Origin: Leifsonia sp040686855
GTDB taxonomy: Bacteria > Actinomycetota > Actinomycetes > Actinomycetales > Microbacteriaceae
Reading direction: 5' to 3'
Length of the DNA: 64,000 nucleotides
Assembly: GCF_040686855.1 (NCBI RefSeq)
Contig: NZ_JBFBOG010000001.1
Coordinates: forward strand, 1 to 64,000
The translations under genes were made by a program, and so were the position numbers. Of this stretch, positions 26,286 through 35,267 are shown piece after piece. Every line of letters starts with the position of its first letter. The stretch's first letter is position 1. The notes beneath the pieces were generated by a model. The model was not told where the DNA came from and ran no database searches. It was given only the letters and a program-made list of their open reading frames with translations.

Positions 26286-27752
26286 TCAATCCGCCGGTAT
26301 CAGCGCGAACCCCGTATCCGGCCGCGAGATCCCCTGCGAGAACGCCGCCAGCGAATCCGACCTGGAGTCGATGCGCCAGTCGTTCGTCGAGCGTTCTCCG
26401 CCGACGTAGCTCGTGATCGCCAGGCTGAACCAGCTGAAGCCGATGATGTCCGCGTTCTTGGGGTCCGCGAATCCGTCGAAGAAGCTCTTCACCCAGGTCG
26501 CCTTATGGCCGTCGGTCTCCGATGCTCCGACTTCGGCGAGGAAGATCGGCTTGGTCGTCAGTGCCCGGAGCTGGTTGAGGCTCGCGTCGTAGGTGTAGGA
26601 CGAGGTGAAGTCGTTCCCGGCACGCCACGGCGGGCGCAGGTAGCCCGAGAGTCCCACCCAGTCGACGTAGTCGTCCCCGGGGTAATAGCCGTTCAGGAAC
26701 TCCTGTGTGGCGTGCGACGCCGGCCGCATGTTGTTGATGATGTTCGGTGCCCACACCCAGATCACCAGATTGTTCGCGCCCTCCTGCTGGAAGATGTCGT
26801 GGACGTGCCGCCACATCCTCACGTAATCGCCCACGTTGTTCCCGTTGATCGGCTTGTTCGCTCCTGTGAGCTCAGACCACGGATACCACGTGCCGTTCAT
26901 CTCGTGGTCCAGGCGGATCGCGACGGGCAGCCCCGTCGCGATGATGTCCTTCGCGTACTGATGCAGGTACGCATCGAAGCCGCCGTCGATGATCTTCGGC
27001 AGCGAGTATTCGGGCGCAACGTTGGTGTTGTTGTCAGCCCCGATGGGACGGGACTCCCAGGTGAGCAGTGGGAGGCGGCCCTGCTGCCACGCGCGGGTGA
27101 CGGCGCTGGACCGGAAGTTCTCATCCCATCCGCTGAAGTATCCCACGACGTTCGGCTGCACGCCGATCTTCTTGGACGTCGCGTCGAAGGTCGCCCAGTT
27201 GAACGGCGCCTGCTCGGTGTACATCCCGAAGTAGCGCTTGTCCGGGTGCAGCAGGCTGTCGCGGCTGGGCGCCGTGATGGTGGCGGCGGTCTGCGTGTTC
27301 CCCTTGCCGCCGCCCGTCGACGGATGCGCCGAGCCGCCGGACGCCGAAGAACCTCCCGACAGCGACCCTCCCGAGCCGTCGTTGCCGTCCGCCTTGAGCC
27401 GTGCGATCTCCTGCTGCGCCGCTGCGAGCTGCTGCTGCGCCGACGCCATCTCCTTCGCGTGCGCCGCCGAGGCGACGGCGGCCGCCGCGGCCTGACGCTT
27501 CAGCCGGACGGCCTGGCTGGCGACCGTGTCCGAGGTCGTGCTCAGCTTCTTCTTCAGCTGGGCGTTCTGCACGGCGAGCGGATTCGTCGCGGCGATGACG
27601 GAGTCCGCCACCTTCCGAACCGGGTTCTCGGGCGTCGACCAGACGAACCACGAGACGGCGACCAGACACGCGGCGAGCACGAGCGCCGCAACGGCGGTGA
27701 CGCGGGCGTTCGTACGGCTGCGGGCCCAGAAGCGAGGAGAACTGGTCGACAT
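26286..27752 (-). CDS. membrane-anchored GH26 family glycoside hydrolase
   Basis: A 488-residue protein with one N-terminal transmembrane helix (~18-40), an Ala/Gln-rich coiled coil (~60-120), a Gly/Ser-rich linker and an extracellular GH26-like TIM barrel (~165-480). RLDHEMNGTWYPW contains the likely acid/base Glu and FLAEVGASE the likely nucleophile Glu. GH26 enzymes mostly cut beta-mannans or mixed glucans; the substrate here is unknown. ATG 27,752 follows GGAGGTG. The coiled coil suggests oligomers held at the cell surface. Similar GH26-like proteins occur next to polysaccharide synthases, but none is present here; the gene stands between higBA and glnE. Confidence 0.82.
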   Translation of the reverse strand: MSTSSPRFWARSRTNARVTAVAALVLAACLVAVSWFVWSTPENPVRKVADSVIAATNPLAVQNAQLKKKLSTTSDTVASQAVRLKRQAAAAAVASAAHAKEMASAQQQLAAAQQEIARLKADGNDGSGGSLSGGSSASGGSAHPSTGGGKGNTQTAATITAPSRDSLLHPDKRYFGMYTEQAPFNWATFDATSKKIGVQPNVVGYFSGWDENFRSSAVTRAWQQGRLPLLTWESRPIGADNNTNVAPEYSLPKIIDGGFDAYLHQYAKDIIATGLPVAIRLDHEMNGTWYPWSELTGANKPINGNNVGDYVRMWRHVHDIFQQEGANNLVIWVWAPNIINNMRPASHATQEFLNGYYPGDDYVDWVGLSGYLRPPWRAGNDFTSSYTYDASLNQLRALTTKPIFLAEVGASETDGHKATWVKSFFDGFADPKNADIIGFSWFSLAITSYVGGERSTNDWRIDSRSDSLAAFSQGISRPDTGFALIPAD

Positions 27753-27805
27753 GGTGCACCTCCGGATACGGGAGGGTTGGTTTCATCCACGACATCGGGG
27801 ACCGG

Positions 27806-27827
27806 GTGGCCCCAGTGTGGGGGCCAC
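27806..27827 (-). terminator. hairpin downstream of glnE
   Basis: An 8-bp stem GTGGCCCC/GGGGCCAC with a 6-base loop, about 75 bases after the glnE stop on its strand and before the GH26 gene. It probably ends the glnA2-glnE transcript. Confidence 0.5.
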
Positions 27828-27901
27828 GGCGTGAGAGGACAACCCGATCCAGCCGGAATTTACCTGGCCGAAACGCGCCGTCTACCCGGGAAGTCCGAGG
27901 A

Positions 27902-30900
27902 TCACGCCGTCGGCGTCGGCCGCTGCGGGGCTCCGTAGAAGGCGCGCTCGAAGACCTGGCGCGCACGGCGGGTGACCGCGAGGTAGTCCTCCTCCAGCCT
28001 GCTCGCGGAGCCGGGCGGGTACTCCATCAGGCGGGCGACGCCGTCCAGCGCGACCCGGTCGGAGGGCAGCACGTCGGCGGTCTTGTTCGTCCAGAGGGTC
28101 ATCGCCGAGCGGGTGCGGGAGGCGAAGATCCACGCGTCGCGCAGACGGGCGGCGTCCTCCTCCGACACGAAACCGTGGGCGGCCGCGGCGGCCAGCGCCT
28201 CGAGAGTGGAGGGGGTGCGCAGCGCGGGCACGGCGGCGGCGTGCTCCAGCTGGATGAGCTGCACGAACCACTCCACGTCGCTCAGCGAGCCGCGGCCGAG
28301 CTTCAGGTGACGGGAAGGATCCGCGCCCTGCGGCAGGCGTTCGTTCTCGACGCGGGCCTTGATGCGCTTCACCTCGCGCACCTCCTGCTCGCCGATCGAC
28401 GCGGGATACCGCACCTCGTCGGCGAGCTCGGCGAAGTCCGCCAGGAGGGGCGCATCGCCGGCGACGCCGCGGGCCCGGAGCAGGGCCTGGGCCTCCCAGG
28501 TCAGCGACCAGCGGCGATAGTAGGCGCGGTACGACTCCAGGGAGCGCACCGGCGGGCCGTTCTTGCCCTCCGGGCGGAGGCCGATGTCGAGGTCGAGCGG
28601 GAGGCGGTTGTCCTCGGTCAGCCGGTTCAGTTCCGAGACGATCGTCAGCGCGGCGCGGTTGGCCGCCTCCTGGTCCGCCGCCAGTGGACGGAACACGTAC
28701 ATGACGTCGGCGTCGGAGCCGAAGCCGAGCTCGCGTCCACCGAACCGCCCCATTCCGATCACCGCGAACTCGAGCTGGCCGGCGTCGTCCCGTGCGGCCC
28801 GGATCGCCCGCAGCACACCGTCGATCATGTTCTCGGTGACGTCGCTCAGGCCGCGCGCCAGCTCGTCGATCGTGGCGAAGCCGAGGATGCCGGAGACCGC
28901 AAGGCGCAGGATCTCACGACGACGCATGGCCCGGAGAGCCGTCGCCGCGGTGTCGACCGACTCGTGCCGTCCGAGGATCGCCGCCGTCTCATCCCGCAGC
29001 AGCGCGGCCGACCGCGGCCGCAACTCGTCCTCCGACTCCAGCCACGCCGCCGACTCCGGGATGCGGCCGAGCAGTTCGCCCGCGAAGCGCGAGCCCGACA
29101 GCACCCGCGTCAGGCGCTCGGCCGCGCCGGTGGAGTCGCGCAGCATCCGGAGGTACCAGTGCGTGCCGCCCAGCTCCTCGCTCAGGCGGCGGAAGGTGAG
29201 GAGGCCGTAGTCCGGGTCGGGGCCGTCGGCGAACCACTGCAGCATCACCGGCAGCAGGTGACGCTGGATGGTCGCGCGCCGCGAGACGCCGGTGGTCAGC
29301 GCGGCGATGTGGCCGAGCGCGCCGCGGGGGTCGCGGAATCCGATCGCCGCGAGCCGCGCCTCGGCCTGGGCGCTGGTGAGGCCGACTCCCCCGGCCAGCC
29401 GCGCGTCCTCCACTGGTGTGGAGGCGACGGCGCTGAGGAGCGGGCGGTAGAAGAGGCGCTCATGCAGGCCGCGGACCCGGTGCTTGATCTCGTTCCAGGT
29501 GGTGAGCAGCTGGTCGGCGTTCGGCGCCAGGCCGGTGGCCCGGGCGAGGATGCGGACGTCCGCCTCGTCGCGCGGCATGAGGTGGGTGCGGGTCAGGCGG
29601 CGCAGCTGCAGCCGGTGCTCCATGAGGCGGAGGCTGCGGTAGTCGTGCGAGAAGGTGGCGGACTCCTCTCGCCCGATGTAGCCCTGCGCGGCCAGCGCAG
29701 CGAGGGCCGACAGGGTGTCGCGCTGCCGCACCTCCTCGTCCGCCTGGCCGTGGACGAGCTGCAGCAGCTGCACCGTGAACTCCACGTCGCGCAGGCCGCC
29801 GGGGCCGAGCTTCAGCTGGTAGTGCACCTCGTCGTCGGGGATGTTGTCGGTGACGCGCTCGCGCATCCGCTGCACCGACTCGACGAAGTTCTCGCGGGAG
29901 GCACTGCTCCAGACCTTCGGCGCCAGCGCGGCGACGTACCGGTCACTCAGGTCGGGATCGCCGGCGAGCGGGCGCGCCTTCAGGAGCGCCTGGAACTCCC
30001 AGCCCTTCGCCCAGCGGTCGTAGTACGCGATGTGGGAGTCGAGGGTGCGGACGAGCGCGCCGTCCTTGCCCTCCGGCCGCAGGTTGGGGTCGACCTCCCA
30101 CAGGCCGGGCTCGATGGCGGGCTCGTGGATGCCGCGCATGGTGAGCATGGCGAGGCGCGTCGCGATGTCGACGGCGCGTCCGGGTTCGAGGCCGGCGGAC
30201 TCGACACCCTCCGTCACGAAGATGACGTCGACGTCGCTGAGGTAGTTGAGCTCGCGTGCGCCGGCCTTGCCCATCCCGATCACGGCGAAAGGCGTGGCGC
30301 GGACCTGCTGCTCCGGGAAGCGTCCAGGGCCCGAGCCGATGGTCATTCTCCGGGCGACGGCGAGGGACGCCTCCAGTGCTGCCGAGGCGAGGTCGCTGAG
30401 CGCGGCGGCGACAGCGTCGAACCCGGCGACCGGATCGGCCTGCTCCAGGTCGTAGGCGGCCAGCTGCACGAGGCGCCGACGGTAGCGGATGCGGAGGGCG
30501 GTCCAGGCGCGCTCGTCAGCGTCCGCGGCCACGCCGGCGACGGCGTCCACCGCGTCGAGGAGATCGGCCCGCAGCTCCTCCGGGCCCGGCAGGTCGGTGA
30601 TAGGATGCGCGAGCGCGTCCAGCTCCTGCGGCTGGCGCAGGAAGAACTCGGCGATGCCCTCCGACGCGCCGATCACGCGGAACAGCCGGCGGGCGTCCTC
30701 CTCCGTGGCGAAGCGAGGCCGGGCACGGTCGGGCGCCTGCCGCAGCAGCCGCAGTGCCCACGCCAGCGCCGTGTCCGGATCCGCAGCCGCCGAGATCGCT
30801 CCGGTCAGCTCCTCCGGGTCGAGCCCGGTCAGGTCGGCGAGCTCGTCCAGCTCGTCGCGGACCGAGCTCAGCCCCACGAACCCGGCACGCGCCAGGGCGG

Positions 30901-30925
30901 TGAGGGAGAGCTGCTGCCGGGTCAC
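27902..30925 (-). CDS. glnE: glutamine synthetase adenylyltransferase/adenylyl-removing enzyme
   Basis: A 1,007-residue bifunctional enzyme that adds AMP to, and removes it from, the Tyr of GlnA in response to nitrogen status. It has two nucleotidyltransferase domains: the N-terminal one with VIGMGKAGARELNYLSDVDV (~215-235) and the C-terminal one with GMGRFGGRELGFGSDADVMY (~720-745), separated by the regulatory middle region. Start chosen as GTG 30,923-30,925, 11 bases after the glnA2 stop. The frame stays open far upstream, but only as an antiparallel-frame shadow of glnA2. Coupling to glnA2 is likely. Its target glnA lies about 2.3 kb away. Confidence 0.95.
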   Translation of the reverse strand: MTRQQLSLTALARAGFVGLSSVRDELDELADLTGLDPEELTGAISAAADPDTALAWALRLLRQAPDRARPRFATEEDARRLFRVIGASEGIAEFFLRQPQELDALAHPITDLPGPEELRADLLDAVDAVAGVAADADERAWTALRIRYRRRLVQLAAYDLEQADPVAGFDAVAAALSDLASAALEASLAVARRMTIGSGPGRFPEQQVRATPFAVIGMGKAGARELNYLSDVDVIFVTEGVESAGLEPGRAVDIATRLAMLTMRGIHEPAIEPGLWEVDPNLRPEGKDGALVRTLDSHIAYYDRWAKGWEFQALLKARPLAGDPDLSDRYVAALAPKVWSSASRENFVESVQRMRERVTDNIPDDEVHYQLKLGPGGLRDVEFTVQLLQLVHGQADEEVRQRDTLSALAALAAQGYIGREESATFSHDYRSLRLMEHRLQLRRLTRTHLMPRDEADVRILARATGLAPNADQLLTTWNEIKHRVRGLHERLFYRPLLSAVASTPVEDARLAGGVGLTSAQAEARLAAIGFRDPRGALGHIAALTTGVSRRATIQRHLLPVMLQWFADGPDPDYGLLTFRRLSEELGGTHWYLRMLRDSTGAAERLTRVLSGSRFAGELLGRIPESAAWLESEDELRPRSAALLRDETAAILGRHESVDTAATALRAMRRREILRLAVSGILGFATIDELARGLSDVTENMIDGVLRAIRAARDDAGQLEFAVIGMGRFGGRELGFGSDADVMYVFRPLAADQEAANRAALTIVSELNRLTEDNRLPLDLDIGLRPEGKNGPPVRSLESYRAYYRRWSLTWEAQALLRARGVAGDAPLLADFAELADEVRYPASIGEQEVREVKRIKARVENERLPQGADPSRHLKLGRGSLSDVEWFVQLIQLEHAAAVPALRTPSTLEALAAAAAHGFVSEEDAARLRDAWIFASRTRSAMTLWTNKTADVLPSDRVALDGVARLMEYPPGSASRLEEDYLAVTRRARQVFERAFYGAPQRPTPTA

Positions 30926-30936
30926 TTCGTCAGCGG

Positions 30937-32274
30937 TCAGAGGATCTCGAGGTTGGTCCGCAGCTCGAAGGGGGTGACCTGCGCGCGGTACTCGGACCAC
31001 TCCCGCCGCTTGTTGAGCAGCACGTAGTTGAACGCCTGCTCCCCCAGGGTCTCCGCGACGAGCTCGGAGTCCTCCATCAGCGAGATGGCGTGGTCGAGGC
31101 TGGCCGGTAGCTGGCTGTAGCCGAGCGCGCGACGCTCGCCGTCTGACAGCGCCCAGACGTTGTCCTCGGCCTCCGGCGGCAGCTCGTACTGGCCCTCGAT
31201 GCCCTTGAGGCCCGCCGCGAGGAGCAGCGAGAAGGCGAGGTACGGGTTGGCCGCCGAATCCATCGCCCGGTACTCGACGCGCGAGCTCTGCCCCTTGTTG
31301 GGCTTGTACAGCGGCACGCGGACGAGGGCCGAGCGGTTGTTGTGGCCCCAGCTGACGAAGCTGGGCGCCTCGTCGCCGCCCCACAGACGCTTGTAGGAGT
31401 TCACGAACTGGTTCGTGACGGCCGTGATCTCGGGCGCGTGGCGGAGCAGGCCGGCGATGAAGTGGCGGCCGATCTTCGACAGCTGGTACTGCGCGCCCGG
31501 CTCGAAGAAGGCGTTGGTGTCGCCCTCGAACAGCGACATATGCGTGTGCATGCCGGAGCCCGGGTGGCCCTGCAGCGGCTTCGGCATGAAGGTCGCGTAG
31601 ACGCCCTGCTCGATCGCCACCTCCTTGATGACCGTGCGGAACGTCATGATGTTGTCCGCCGTGGTGAGCGCGTCGGCGTAGCGCAGGTCGATCTCGTTCT
31701 GACCCGGGCCGGCCTCGTGGTGGCTGAACTCGACCGAGATGCCCAGGTCCTCCAGCATCCGAACGGAGCGGCGACGGAAGTCGTGTGCGGTGCCGCCGGG
31801 GACATTGTCGAAGTAACCGGCGGAGTCGACGGGCTCGGGGCCCTCCTCGCCGAACGACGACGACTTGAGCAGGTAGAACTCGATCTCGGGATGGGTGTAG
31901 AACGTGAAGCCGCGGTCGGCCGCCTTCTCGAGCGTCCGCTTCAGGACGTTGCGCGGGTCGGAGACGGCGGGCTGGCCGTCGGGCGTCGTGATGTCGCAGA
32001 ACATCCGCGCGGTCGGGTCGATCTCGCCGCGCCACGGGAGGATCTGGAAGGTCGTGGCATCCGGCAGCGCGAGCAGGTCGGACTCGTAGGCGCGCGTCAG
32101 GCCCTCGATGGCCGAACCGTCGAACCCGAGGCCTTCGCTGAACGCGCCCTCGACCTCGGCCGGGGCGATCGCGACGGACTTCAGCGTTCCGACGACATCG
32201 GTGAACCACAGCCTCACGAACTTGACGCCACGCTCCTCGATCGTGCGAAGAACGAAGTCGCGCTGCTTGTCCAT
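30937..32274 (-). CDS. glnA2: type I glutamine synthetase, GlnA2-like
   Basis: A 445-residue glutamine synthetase paralogue, shorter than GlnA because of a compact insertion region. FDGSAIEGL, HPEIEFYLLKSS, GHPGSGMHTHMSLF and NNRSALVRVP match the family; YELPPEAEDNVW is in the position of the GlnA adenylylation loop but shorter. ATG 32,274 follows a GAGGAAAGGGG tract. It forms an operon with glnE. Streptomyces GlnA2-type proteins may use polyamines instead of ammonia, so the substrate should not be assumed. Confidence 0.93.
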   Translation of the reverse strand: MDKQRDFVLRTIEERGVKFVRLWFTDVVGTLKSVAIAPAEVEGAFSEGLGFDGSAIEGLTRAYESDLLALPDATTFQILPWRGEIDPTARMFCDITTPDGQPAVSDPRNVLKRTLEKAADRGFTFYTHPEIEFYLLKSSSFGEEGPEPVDSAGYFDNVPGGTAHDFRRRSVRMLEDLGISVEFSHHEAGPGQNEIDLRYADALTTADNIMTFRTVIKEVAIEQGVYATFMPKPLQGHPGSGMHTHMSLFEGDTNAFFEPGAQYQLSKIGRHFIAGLLRHAPEITAVTNQFVNSYKRLWGGDEAPSFVSWGHNNRSALVRVPLYKPNKGQSSRVEYRAMDSAANPYLAFSLLLAAGLKGIEGQYELPPEAEDNVWALSDGERRALGYSQLPASLDHAISLMEDSELVAETLGEQAFNYVLLNKRREWSEYRAQVTPFELRTNLEIL

Positions 32275-32325
32275 CCTGCCCCTTTCCTCGGCCGGTTCCA
32301 GACTAGTGGTTCCGCGCCGCTGAGG

Positions 32326-32380
32326 ATTCGTGCTGAATCGCCGAATAGGACGCCGCATAACGTCCATTCGTGCCGAATCG
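32326..32380. promoter_or_regulatory. paired palindromic sites between glnA2 and panB
   Basis: Two near-identical 15-mers, ATTCGTGCTGAATCG (32,326) and ATTCGTGCCGAATCG (32,366), are exactly 40 bases apart, about four DNA turns. The second is a perfect inverted repeat ATTCG-TGC-CGAAT. The gap between the divergent genes is 136 bases. A dimeric regulator binding both sites is the natural reading. The motif is not the GlnR consensus, and I cannot name the factor. Confidence 0.5.
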
Positions 32381-32410
32381 GTATTCCTCCCGCGTCACTA
32401 GACTGGCGCT

Positions 32411-33262
32411 ATGAGTGAGCAGTCACCGGTGCCCTCCGTTCATCCGACCACGTCGTCGATGCAGTCGCTGAAGCGAGTGCGCACCCGGCACTTCCAGGCG
32501 GCCAAGGAGGAGGGCGCGCCGTTCACCGGCCTCACCAGCTACGACATGCTGACCGCGCAGATCTTCGACGAGGCGGGGATCGACTTCCTGCTCGTCGGCG
32601 ACTCGGCCGGCAACAACGTGCTCGGCTACGACACGACGCTGCCTGTGACCATCGACGACCTCATCCCGCTGACCCGCGCGGTCGCCAAGGCCGTCAAGCG
32701 CGCGTTCGTGGTCGCCGACATGCCGTTCGGCTCCTACGAGACCGGGCCGTTAGAGGCGCTTCACACCGCCGTGCGCTTCATGAAGGAGACGGGAGCGCAC
32801 GCGGTGAAGCTCGAGGGCGGCCGGCGCAGCGCCGAGCAGATCCGGCGCATCGTGGAGGCGGGCATCCCCGTCATGGCGCACATCGGGTTCACGCCGCAGA
32901 GCGAGCACGGACTCGGCGGTCACCTCGTGCAGGGGCGCGGGGACGCTGCCGAGCAGGTGCTTGCCGACGCTCACGCGGTCGAGGAGGCGGGGGCCTTCGC
33001 GGTCGTGCTGGAGATGGTGCCCGCCGAGGTGGCGAAGCGCGTGACCGCCGAGCTGCGCATCCCGACCATCAGCGTCGGCGCGGGCCCGCACACCGACGGC
33101 CAGCTGCTGGTGTGGACGGACTGGGCCGGCCTGTCGACGGGACGCGTGCCGCGCTTCGTGAAGCAGTACGCCGATCTGAAGACGATCCTCGGGGACGCCG
33201 CCCGCGCCTACAAGGCGGACGTGCAGAACGGCGCCTTCCCCACCGAGGAGCACAGCTTCTAG
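32411..33262 (+). CDS. panB: 3-methyl-2-oxobutanoate hydroxymethyltransferase
   Basis: A 283-residue enzyme making ketopantoate from 2-oxoisovalerate and methylene-tetrahydrofolate, the first committed step to pantothenate and CoA. LTSYDMLTAQ, LLVGDSAGNNVLGYDTTL, DMPFGSYE and HIGFTPQSEHGLGG match PanB metal and substrate sites. TAGACT ends six bases before the ATG, pointing to a leaderless message. The neighbouring palindromic pair may regulate it. No panC or panD gene is in the window. Confidence 0.95.
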   Translation: MSEQSPVPSVHPTTSSMQSLKRVRTRHFQAAKEEGAPFTGLTSYDMLTAQIFDEAGIDFLLVGDSAGNNVLGYDTTLPVTIDDLIPLTRAVAKAVKRAFVVADMPFGSYETGPLEALHTAVRFMKETGAHAVKLEGGRRSAEQIRRIVEAGIPVMAHIGFTPQSEHGLGGHLVQGRGDAAEQVLADAHAVEEAGAFAVVLEMVPAEVAKRVTAELRIPTISVGAGPHTDGQLLVWTDWAGLSTGRVPRFVKQYADLKTILGDAARAYKADVQNGAFPTEEHSF

Positions 33263-33281
33263 CGCCGCCGGGAGGCACCGC

Positions 33282-33491
33282 TCAGCGGTTCTCCTCGGCG
33301 TCCTCCTCGGCCCACTTCGCGGAGTTCTCGCGCAGCTTCTCGAGCGCATGCTCCGCCTCGTCGCGGGTGTCGAACGGACCGACGCGGTTCGGAGCCGGCG
33401 ACAGGAAACCCTGCTCCACCTCGCCGGTCTTCATGTTGTACCAGTACTTGTGCTCGGCGTCCTGCTTGATGCCGTACTCGTCGCTCGTCAT
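33282..33491 (-). CDS. small SPOR-like domain protein
   Basis: A 69-residue acidic protein containing YGIKQDAEHKYWYNMKTGEV and GPFDTRDEAEHALEKLREN, the strand-helix pattern of the short SPOR-like proteins common in Actinobacteria. There is no signal peptide or transmembrane helix, so it is cytoplasmic, and a peptidoglycan-binding role is doubtful. ATG at 33,489-33,491. It is divergent from map with only 12 bases between the start codons, and it converges on panB 19 bases away. Confidence 0.82.
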   Translation of the reverse strand: MTSDEYGIKQDAEHKYWYNMKTGEVEQGFLSPAPNRVGPFDTRDEAEHALEKLRENSAKWAEEDAEENR

Positions 33492-33504
33492 AGAGTTGAT
33501 CGTA
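33491..33504. promoter_or_regulatory. face-to-face leaderless -10 boxes of the SPOR-like gene and map
   Basis: On the + strand TAGAGT (33,491-33,496) ends seven bases before the map ATG. On the - strand TACGAT (33,504-33,499) ends seven bases before the small gene's ATG. Each box includes the first base of the other gene's start codon. Both messages would begin at their start codons, and the two polymerases would compete for the same ~40 bp. Confidence 0.55.
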
Positions 33505-34370
33505 TGCCCAAGGATTCCGCCGGTCACCTCATCCCCGGCCGCGTCACCGCGATGCGCCCGGTGCCGAGCCGCATCCCGCGGCCGGAGTACGTCGGCCGAC
33601 CGGGGCCCGCGCCCTACACCCGCGGCGACGTCTACACGCCCGACGAGGTGGCGCTGATCCGCGAGTCCGGCCGGATCGCCGCGCAGGCCATCGCGCTGGT
33701 CGGCGAGAACGTCCGACCGGGCGTGACGACCGAGGAGCTGGACGCGATCGGGCACGAGTTCCTGCTCGACCACGACGCCTACCCGTCCACCCTGGGCTAC
33801 CGCGGGTTCACGAAGTCGATCTGCAGCTCGGTCAACGAGGTCGTCTGCCACGGCATCCCCGACGACACGGTGATCGAGGAGGGCGACATCGTCAACATCG
33901 ACATCACCGCGTACAAGAACGGCTTCCACGGCGACAGCAATCAGACCTTCATCGCCGGGACCGCCTCCGACGAGGTCACCCAGCTGGTCGAGCGCACCCG
34001 CGAAGCGCTCAACCGCGGCATCAAGGCGGTCGCGCCCGGCCGGCAGGTCAACGTCATCGGCCGCGCGATCGAGTCGTACGCGAAGCGCTTCGGCTACGGG
34101 GTGGTGCGCGACTTCACCGGCCACGGCGTCGGCGCGGCCTTCCACACCGGCCTGATCATCCCCCACTACGACGCCGCCCCCGCGTACGACGACGTGATGG
34201 AGCCGGGGATGGTGTTCACCATCGAGCCGATGCTCACCCTCGGCACGCACGAGTGGGAGATGTGGCCCGACGACTGGACGGTCGTAACCAAGGATCGGAG
34301 CATCACGGCGCAGTTCGAGCACACGCTGGTCGTCACCGAGCGCGGCGCGGAAATCCTCACGCTCCCCTAA
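33504..34370 (+). CDS. map: type I methionine aminopeptidase
   Basis: A 288-residue M24 metallopeptidase that removes the initiator Met. GYRGFTKSICSSVNEVVCHGIP is the substrate pocket; metal ligands lie in DIVNIDITAY, GDSNQTF, TGHGVG, FTIEPML and QFEHTLVV. The N-terminal ~40 residues (RPVPSRIPRPEYVG) are the actinobacterial MetAP1c extension that binds SH3-like partners. ATG 33,504 is probably leaderless. ppgK follows 45 bases downstream with its own -10 box. Confidence 0.95.
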   Translation: MPKDSAGHLIPGRVTAMRPVPSRIPRPEYVGRPGPAPYTRGDVYTPDEVALIRESGRIAAQAIALVGENVRPGVTTEELDAIGHEFLLDHDAYPSTLGYRGFTKSICSSVNEVVCHGIPDDTVIEEGDIVNIDITAYKNGFHGDSNQTFIAGTASDEVTQLVERTREALNRGIKAVAPGRQVNVIGRAIESYAKRFGYGVVRDFTGHGVGAAFHTGLIIPHYDAAPAYDDVMEPGMVFTIEPMLTLGTHEWEMWPDDWTVVTKDRSITAQFEHTLVVTERGAEILTLP

Positions 34371-34415
34371 CGCCGCGCCCAGCGGCGACCGCCGCGGGCG
34401 CGGTAGATTCGAGGC

Positions 34416-35249
34416 ATGACTTCGCAGAAGCACGCGATCGGCATCGACATCGGCGGCACGGGGATCAAGGGGGCTCTGGTCGATCTGTCGACCGGCGAGC
34501 TGCTGAGCGACCGGGTCAAGCTGCCCACTCCCGCGGGCGGCAAGCCCGACGACATCGTCGAGACGACCAAGGAGATCGTCGACCAGCTGGCCAAGGAGGA
34601 GCCGGAGGCGCCCGTCGGCGTGTGCTTCCCGGCGATCGTCAGCCACGGCGTCACCCTGTCCGCGGCGAACGTCGCGAAGGACTGGATCGGGCTGCACGCC
34701 GAGAACCTGTTCGAGAAGGCCCTCGGCCGCGACATCCACTTCGTCAACGACGCCGACGCCGCCGGGTACGCCGAGACGCGGTTCGGCGCGGCGAAGGGCA
34801 AGGACGGCCTCGTCATCATGACGACGCTGGGCACGGGGATCGGGTCCGCGCTGATCTACGACGGCATCCTCATCCCGAACGCGGAGCTCGGGCACCTCGA
34901 GATCGACGGCCACGACGCGGAGTCGCGGGCGGCCTATTCGGCGAAGGAACGCGAAGACCTCAGCTGGGAGAAGTGGGCGAAGCGCCTGCAGAAGTACTAC
35001 TCGAAGGTCGAGTTCCTGTTCACCCCCGACCTCTTCATCGTCGGCGGCGGGGTGTCGAAGAACTACCAGGAGTTCCTTCCGCTGCTGAAGCTCAAGACGC
35101 CGATCGTGCCGGCCGTGCATCGCAACAACGCCGGCATCCTCGGCGCCGCCGCCCTCGCGGTGCGTGGCGAGCGCCGTGACGCGGGCGCGCGCGGCCGGAG
35201 CGGCGAGGTCGCCACCCCGGACGACGCCCCGGCGCCCACGCCGGCCTGA
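34416..35249 (+). CDS. ppgK: polyphosphate glucokinase
   Basis: A 277-residue ROK-fold kinase that phosphorylates glucose with polyphosphate or ATP, typical of Actinobacteria. GIDIGGTGIKGALVDL is the phosphate loop, FVNDADAAGYAE holds the catalytic Asp, TTLGTGIGSAL is the second phosphate motif, and NAELGHLEIDG binds glucose. The last ~25 residues are a disordered Ala/Pro-rich tail. TAGATT ends six bases before ATG 34,416, so leaderless translation is likely. Confidence 0.94.
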   Translation: MTSQKHAIGIDIGGTGIKGALVDLSTGELLSDRVKLPTPAGGKPDDIVETTKEIVDQLAKEEPEAPVGVCFPAIVSHGVTLSAANVAKDWIGLHAENLFEKALGRDIHFVNDADAAGYAETRFGAAKGKDGLVIMTTLGTGIGSALIYDGILIPNAELGHLEIDGHDAESRAAYSAKEREDLSWEKWAKRLQKYYSKVEFLFTPDLFIVGGGVSKNYQEFLPLLKLKTPIVPAVHRNNAGILGAAALAVRGERRDAGARGRSGEVATPDDAPAPTPA

Positions 35250-35267
35250 CGGTCGGAGGTCTGAGGG

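Noticed and set aside
30926..32209. N-terminal extension of glnE into the upstream region
   Set aside because: The frame is open only because glnA2 lies in another frame on the same strand; no GlnE-like sequence occurs before GTG 30,925.
32275..32410. Possible riboswitch before panB
   Set aside because: panB appears leaderless with its -10 six bases before the ATG, leaving no room for a leader RNA.
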